Shown piece after piece: positions 47,515 through 51,212 of a DNA stretch of 51,212 nt. The stretch is from Flavobacteriales bacterium (GTDB taxonomy: Bacteria; Bacteroidota; Bacteroidia; Flavobacteriales_G; Salibacteraceae). Under the pieces are notes generated by a model. It did not search any database. It saw only the letters and a program-made list of their open reading frames with translations, and was not told where the DNA came from. Every line of letters starts with the position of its first letter. The stretch's first letter is position 1. A program made the position numbers and the translations under genes. The DNA is taken from contig JAGQYO010000020.1 of NCBI GenBank assembly GCA_020435995.1, positions 1 to 51,212 of the forward strand. Reading direction: 5' to 3'.

Positions 47515-48309
47515 ATGGCTGAAGAAACATTGAAAGTGCCAACCATGGCCGAATTAACGGCGGCAGGTGAGTCTCCCGAAATTTTATTTTGGGTGGGTTG
47601 TGCTGGGAGTTTTGATGACAGAGCAAAAAAAATAACGCGGGCATTTGTTTCCATTTTAAACAAATTGGATGTCAAATTTGCCGTATTGGGTACCGAAGAA
47701 TCTTGCACCGGCGATCCAGCTAAAAGAGCTGGTAACGAATTTTTATTCCAGGTGCAGGCCATGACCAACATCCAAGTATTGAATGGATACAACATCAAAA
47801 AAATTGTTACTACCTGCCCACATTGTTTTAATACCCTCAAAAACGAGTACCCCGAGTTAGGAGGAAATTATGATGTAATTCATCACACCCAGTTTTTACA
47901 AGAACTCATCAACCAGGGTAAACTTAAATTTAAGGGAGGGGCTTTTAAGGGAAAAAAAATCACATTTCACGATCCATGCTACCTCGGTAGGGGAAACAAC
48001 GAATACGAAGCTCCTCGGGAATTACTCGAAAAATTGGATGCCGATTTGGCCGAAATGAAGCACTGCCGCGCAAAGGGTTTGTGTTGCGGAGCTGGTGGCG
48101 CCCAAATGTTCAAGGAAGCGGAAAAGGGAAACAAAGAAGTAAACATCGAAAGAACCGAAGAGGCACTTGAAGTGAACCCCGACATCATCGCTACGGGTTG
48201 TCCGTTTTGCAACACCATGATGACCGATGGGGTAAAGAATTTCAATAAGGAAGGCAGCGTCAAGGTATTTGACTTGGCCGAATTGGTAATGGAAGCACAA
48301 GACGTTTAA
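47515..48309 (+). CDS. CCG-domain (cysteine-rich) heterodisulfide-reductase-like Fe-S protein
   Basis: 264 aa, cytoplasmic, with two cysteine-rich domains: WVGCAG...TTCPHCFNTL in the first and DPCYLGR...LCCGAGGAQ...GCPFCNTM in the second. These are the CX(n)CCG(X)nCXXC-type motifs that ligate a non-cubane or 4Fe-4S cluster in HdrB, HdrD, GlpC and LutA proteins. With the membrane Fe-S protein at 45742-47100 it would form a two-subunit HdrDE-like complex feeding quinone. An ordinary glycolate/lactate oxidase subunit is an alternative, but no flavin dehydrogenase gene is nearby. A start at 47515 fits, five bases after the HAD gene. Confidence 0.88.
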   Translation: MAEETLKVPTMAELTAAGESPEILFWVGCAGSFDDRAKKITRAFVSILNKLDVKFAVLGTEESCTGDPAKRAGNEFLFQVQAMTNIQVLNGYNIKKIVTTCPHCFNTLKNEYPELGGNYDVIHHTQFLQELINQGKLKFKGGAFKGKKITFHDPCYLGRGNNEYEAPRELLEKLDADLAEMKHCRAKGLCCGAGGAQMFKEAEKGNKEVNIERTEEALEVNPDIIATGCPFCNTMMTDGVKNFNKEGSVKVFDLAELVMEAQDV

Positions 48310-48310
48310 T

Positions 48311-48793
48311 ATGCAAGTAACAGATTTAGCAGATCGTTCTAGGATTTGGATTTATCAAGCAGATCGTTTGATGTCGGAACATGAAGTGAATGAAATCACG
48401 AGGTTGGGACAAAATTTTATTCTTGAATGGTCGGCACATGGTGCAGCTTTAAAGTCGGTTTGTGAAGTGCGTTATGGTTATTTTTTGATGCTCACCGTTG
48501 ATGACAACCAAGCTATGGCATCTGGCTGTTCTATTGATGCTTCGATGCATTTTGTAAAAGGACTAGAAAAAAAATTCCAAATCGATTTTTTTAACCGAAT
48601 GAATGTAGCGTATAAAAGCGGAGGCGTGATAAAACTCCTAAAAATGTCTGAATTTGAGGATGCTCTACAAGCAGGAACACTCGCTAGCAACACCATCGTT
48701 TTCAATAATTTGGTGAGCACGGTTGGCGAATTTAAATCGAACTGGGAAGTGGCTGTGTCTCATTCATGGCACGCACAATTGCTACCTGCCTGA
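48311..48793 (+). CDS. Conserved Bacteroidota protein of unknown function (often labelled ABC transporter ATPase)
   Basis: 160 aa, no signal peptide or membrane helix. The sequence matches, from memory, a family annotated as ABC transporter ATPase in Bacteroidota genomes: SRIWIYQADRLMSEHEV, WSAHGAALK, ASGCSIDASMHFVKGLE, FFNRMNVAYK and TIVFNNLVSTVGEF. No Walker A, Walker B or ABC signature is visible, so the label is not supported by the sequence. It begins one base after the stop of the CCG-domain gene and probably belongs to the same operon. The last 12 bases overlap the convergent gene's end. Confidence 0.75.
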   Translation: MQVTDLADRSRIWIYQADRLMSEHEVNEITRLGQNFILEWSAHGAALKSVCEVRYGYFLMLTVDDNQAMASGCSIDASMHFVKGLEKKFQIDFFNRMNVAYKSGGVIKLLKMSEFEDALQAGTLASNTIVFNNLVSTVGEFKSNWEVAVSHSWHAQLLPA

Positions 48794-49582
48794 TGATTTA
48801 GGCTTTTCACTTTCGGCCACCCACGTTCCATAAGAAATACTCACCCCGTTTTTGAAGTAGTAGGTTGCGTAGGGGTGAACCACCTTCATGTATTCGTCAC
48901 CACGCCCATCTTTTACCAAAATCCGCTTCGTTATTTTTTTCTTTCCGTCGGTTTCAAATTCCTCCGTCCATCCCACAGGATATACTTGCGCCAAATACTT
49001 GCGGTAATTTTCTGAGTTTTTAAATGGTTTTTCAACGGAGGCAGGTGCCGGACTTGCTGGTAATTCTTCCATTTGCGGAGTAGATTTTTTTGGTTCTACC
49101 TGCTTTGGTGGCTTAGGGGCAGGGGCCTGTGCTTTTGGTTTTTCTATTGCTGGGGGAGATGGAGGTATGCCAACACTGTCTTTTTTGGATACCGAATCGC
49201 TGCTTATGGGTTCTGGTTGAATGGCTATTTCGGTTACAATTTCTTCTGGTTTTGGAACAGAATCGGATGCCATTGTTTCGTTTTTGGCGATGTTGGACTG
49301 TTCTTTTTCCTTTTCAATTAACAAATTGAGATCCCTAATTCGTGCAATGACTTCTTGGTCATCGGGTAAAATAGACAGTGCATCTTCGTAAACACTTTTG
49401 GATGCCAGCAATTTTTTCTGCTGAAATAAGGCATAAGCTGAATCTCTTTTTTGCTCAAAACGCTCCCTCTTGGCCTCTTGTATCCAGTAATCCTCATAAG
49501 GACTCTTTTTTGTTTTTTGGGCATTTACCCCATTTGGGATAAGGAACAATAAAAGGACAAATATTAGCGTTGCGTGATTCAT
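48782..49582 (-). CDS. Exported TPR/proline-rich protein with conserved C-terminal domain
   Basis: 266 aa with a signal peptide ending at VNAQK (~22). Residues ~30-100 are helical with a TPR-like pattern (YALFQQKKLLASKSVYEDALSILPDDQEVI at ~48-77 is its core), followed by a long Pro-, Ala-, Lys- and Ser-rich linker (~120-190). The C-terminal part (~195-266) holds SENYRKYLAQVYPVGWTEE, ITKRILVKDGRGDEY and HPYATYYFKNGVSIS, a domain I recall from exported proteins of Flavobacteriales but cannot name. It is probably periplasmic. A perfect -7 box lies four bases before the ATG. It shares 12 bases at the 3' end with the convergent upstream gene. Confidence 0.8.
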   Translation of the reverse strand: MNHATLIFVLLLFLIPNGVNAQKTKKSPYEDYWIQEAKRERFEQKRDSAYALFQQKKLLASKSVYEDALSILPDDQEVIARIRDLNLLIEKEKEQSNIAKNETMASDSVPKPEEIVTEIAIQPEPISSDSVSKKDSVGIPPSPPAIEKPKAQAPAPKPPKQVEPKKSTPQMEELPASPAPASVEKPFKNSENYRKYLAQVYPVGWTEEFETDGKKKITKRILVKDGRGDEYMKVVHPYATYYFKNGVSISYGTWVAESEKPKSSGR

Positions 49583-49586
49583 AATT

Positions 49587-49594
49587 CAAATGTA
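49587..49594 (-). promoter_or_regulatory. -7 promoter box placed 4 bases before the TPR-protein start
   Basis: The minus strand reads TACATTTG, perfect TAnnTTTG, with only four bases (AATT) before the ATG at 49582. This predicts a leaderless mRNA. Confidence 0.55.
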
Positions 49595-49691
49595 AGATTT
49601 GGGTAAAACTCTTAGTTTTTTTAACACTTTATCACTCAATATTATACATGTAATATTCTAATTTAGGTTGACTAAAATAAAACACCTAGAA

Positions 49692-49877
49692 ATGTCTAAA
49701 AGAAAAATGTTAGTGTATACCAAAAGAATTCTCCGAAGGGTGAGTTTTGATGCGAAGCTTTTTCAAAAAGAACTCAAAAAGGCATTGCATTTATTATCAG
49801 AAAGCGAAGCTAGGCTCCTAAAACGTTGGGTACTCACACATTTCTATCAGTTGGGAGCACCTGTTCTCATAGCTTAG
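49692..49877 (+). CDS. Small conserved basic protein of unknown function
   Basis: 61 aa from the ATG at 49692; an upstream TTG at 49668 is in frame but gives no better start. The protein is strongly basic (KRKMLVYTKRILRRVSFD) and helical throughout, with no signal peptide. It resembles, from memory, a short family found across Bacteroidota with a KxMLxYTKxILxxVSFDxxLFxKELxKAL pattern, but I cannot name it. Function is unknown; nucleic-acid or ribosome binding is a guess from charge alone. A weak -7-like element (TAATTTAG) is at 49659-49666. Confidence 0.65.
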   Translation: MSKRKMLVYTKRILRRVSFDAKLFQKELKKALHLLSESEARLLKRWVLTHFYQLGAPVLIA

Positions 49878-49923
49878 TATGGCCGTTGTTGGTTGGTATA
49901 GAACCTTGCTGACTTTTTTCATC

Positions 49924-50391
49924 TTAATTCTTTTCTTCTTTTAATAACGTTAATCCTGGAATAAGTAAAAACAGGGCGAGCGGAGATTGGATAAATTCAA
50001 TCAAAAAACGAGCTGTTGAATAGCCCTTTTCTGGAAAACCAGTGAGTTTGCCCAAGACAAATGCGCTGAGCGAAAGCAAAAAAACACCTAAAAAAAGTGC
50101 TGCGGTTGCTTTCCAATAAGCTGAAGTTCTAAAATAAATGCTTACAGCCCAATGAGTCAAGCCGAAAAAACCAGCTGCAAACAGGAGTACCAATAAGAAT
50201 TTGGTGTAATAAAGTGCCGAAAAAGACCAACCTTTAAAAATGAATAAGGGGCCTGGTAAGTTGGATATTCCATCTTGGTTTTTTAAATGAATCAAATGGC
50301 TGTTGATGTTTTCGAATACAAATTCTCGGAAAAAACCCAAAAAAAACAGGCCTGCAATTAACAAAACCAATGGGATTTTTCGCGATCTCAC
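49924..50391 (-). CDS. Exosortase F system-associated membrane protein
   Basis: 155 aa. The start is GTG at 50391, in a GTGA overlap with the stop of xrtF. Four membrane helices are visible: IPLVLLIAGLFFLGFF, YYTKFLLVLLFAAGFFGL, ATAALFLGVFLLSLSAFVLG and LALFLLIPGLTLL. REFVFENINSHLIHLK lies in the first external loop and GFPEKGYSTARFLIEFIQSP precedes the last helix. The order, overlap and helix pattern match the small membrane protein that accompanies exosortase F in Flavobacteriia (exosortase F-associated family). Its role in the sorting reaction is not known. Confidence 0.78.
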   Translation of the reverse strand: MRSRKIPLVLLIAGLFFLGFFREFVFENINSHLIHLKNQDGISNLPGPLFIFKGWSFSALYYTKFLLVLLFAAGFFGLTHWAVSIYFRTSAYWKATAALFLGVFLLSLSAFVLGKLTGFPEKGYSTARFLIEFIQSPLALFLLIPGLTLLKEEKN

Positions 50392-50906
50392 TTTTTAGAA
50401 AGTTTGTTTGACCACAGATACCACAAGGCAAATACCCATGAATACACCAGAATGGTAAAAGTGTAGGTGTGGTTAAATTCTAAGCTATGCGGCCATTTTA
50501 AATCTATGATACACAAGGCTACCACACGGAGTACGTTCAGTATGTGAATGCTCAGAATACCTAGTGGAATAAACCACAATTTATTTTTTAATTTTCCTGG
50601 AAAAGCCATCACAAAGCCAGCAAACAACGCCACAAGTGAAATTCCATTGCAAGGGTCACCCACCCAAACTCCACCAGATCCAACAATACCAAGCGTGCGC
50701 ATTCCCTCACCAAAAGTGTTGGGATCGAAGAGTTCGTAACCTAAAAGCGAGAGTATGAAGGAGCCGTGGCTTATGATGAGGCCAATCGCCATGGAGTCGA
50801 TGGTACCTAGTGGATGCAACCAAGTTTCATATACCAAAAACCACAAGAGGTATAAAAAAAAAGCGATTAGAAAAAATCTAATCGCTGGGTTTTTCAGCCA
50901 ATTCAT
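50388..50906 (-). CDS. xrtF: Exosortase F (XrtF) family transpeptidase-like membrane protease
   Basis: 172 aa from ATG 50906; the neighbouring ATG at 50909 would add one Met, and the longer frame to 50981 overlaps the PID-CTERM gene upstream. Exosortases are integral membrane enzymes that cut C-terminal sorting signals. Catalytic candidates are Cys86 in WVGDPCNGISL, Arg127 in HILNVLRVVAL and His146 in FNHTYTF, numbered from that start and in the order expected for the family. About five to six helices are present. It lies 19 bases downstream of the PID-CTERM gene and overlaps the associated gene by four bases, so the three form an operon. Confidence 0.9.
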   Translation of the reverse strand: MNWLKNPAIRFFLIAFFLYLLWFLVYETWLHPLGTIDSMAIGLIISHGSFILSLLGYELFDPNTFGEGMRTLGIVGSGGVWVGDPCNGISLVALFAGFVMAFPGKLKNKLWFIPLGILSIHILNVLRVVALCIIDLKWPHSLEFNHTYTFTILVYSWVFALWYLWSNKLSKK

Positions 50907-50925
50907 CATTGTAAAAGGAGAGGGC

Positions 50926-51162
50926 TTAGGCTTTAAATTGGTTATATAATTTTTTGCCACCCAAGGCAGCACCTGCAGCAATCAATAAACTCAAACCGCC
51001 ATCAATAGGTACACATGTTGGAGGACAACCGGGTTGGTTTCCTGGATCACCTGGGCCGGGAGGAGTTCCCGCCGTAAGAGGGTCAACCATAAAGAGGCCC
51101 ACGGTAAGCATACTAGAATAAACAAAGTTTTTAAACGTCAAATATTTTTTCATTTTTTTCAT
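50926..51162 (-). CDS. PID-CTERM protein: probable exosortase F substrate
   Basis: 78 aa (or 75 from the second Met at 51153). A signal sequence (~1-32) is followed by a short Pro/Gly-rich segment with two Cys (C46, C50), then PIDGGLSLL at 52-60, a hydrophobic helix (~57-68) and a basic tail (GGKKLYNQFKA). P-I-D-G-G plus helix plus Lys-rich end is the PID-CTERM sorting signal recognised by exosortase F in Flavobacteriia. Between the signal peptide and the PID motif only about 20 residues would remain, an unusually small product. It is the first gene of the xrtF operon. No clear promoter was found in the remaining 50 bases of window upstream of it. Confidence 0.8.
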   Translation of the reverse strand: MKKMKKYLTFKNFVYSSMLTVGLFMVDPLTAGTPPGPGDPGNQPGCPPTCVPIDGGLSLLIAAGAALGGKKLYNQFKA

Positions 51163-51212
51163 TTTTAAAACAAGGGCAGCTCTTATTTAGCAATTTTAAC
51201 AGAAGTAGATTC

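Overview
The window comes from a Bacteroidota genome, most likely Flavobacteriales-like. The evidence is type IX secretion (T9SS) sorting domains of both type A and type B, a PorP/SprF partner protein, an exosortase F / PID-CTERM pair, an S46 dipeptidyl-peptidase, Bacteroidota-type -7 promoter elements (TAnnTTTG), and several small conserved families known mainly from this phylum. The sequence is AT-rich and densely coding. No stretch over 300 bases lacks a gene; the longest gap (37596-37876) holds a probable 34-residue lipoprotein gene. No rRNA, tRNA, CRISPR array, insertion sequence or phage gene was recognised.

Layout. (1) 1-23843, plus strand: a very tightly packed operon of three giant repeat-rich secreted proteins (one cut by the window edge, then 4398 aa and 1336 aa) followed by a PorP/SprF-type outer-membrane protein. 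All three giants share a roughly 75-90 aa Cys-containing repeat; two end in type A and one in a type B T9SS sorting domain. The 4398-aa protein starts with an Omp28-like domain that has lost its CxxC, followed by four beta-helix modules. (2) 23855-30624, minus strand: a CcoI/CopA-type copper P-type ATPase, 3-hydroxybutyryl-CoA dehydrogenase, a polyprenyl glycosylphosphotransferase overlapping a lipoprotein gene, and a Gfo/Idh/MocA oxidoreductase. (3) 30764-32839, plus strand: protein-L-isoaspartate methyltransferase, a small outer-membrane beta-barrel and a lipocalin-like lipoprotein. (4) 32915-35722, minus strand: inositol monophosphatase, MtaB tRNA methylthiotransferase and a DUF2306-like membrane protein. 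(5) 35803-40039: an ArnT-like glycosyltransferase, a cupin, the mini-lipoprotein and a DPP11-like S46 peptidase. (6) 40043-43498, minus strand: WD40 protein and LptD-like outer-membrane protein, divergent from (7) 43553-48793, plus strand: amidase, MCE/MlaD protein, a split heterodisulfide-reductase-like pair with a HAD-type gene between its halves, and a conserved protein of unknown function. (8) 48782-51162: a TPR/proline-rich exported protein, a small conserved basic protein, and the exosortase F operon (PID-CTERM substrate, XrtF, XrtF-associated protein).

Themes. Much of the window concerns the cell envelope: surface adhesin secretion by T9SS, LPS export, lipid transport, peptidoglycan cleavage, sugar transfer and exosortase sorting. 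A second theme is promoter placement: several genes have a perfect or near-perfect -7 box only 4-7 bases upstream of the ATG, which predicts leaderless or nearly leaderless mRNAs.
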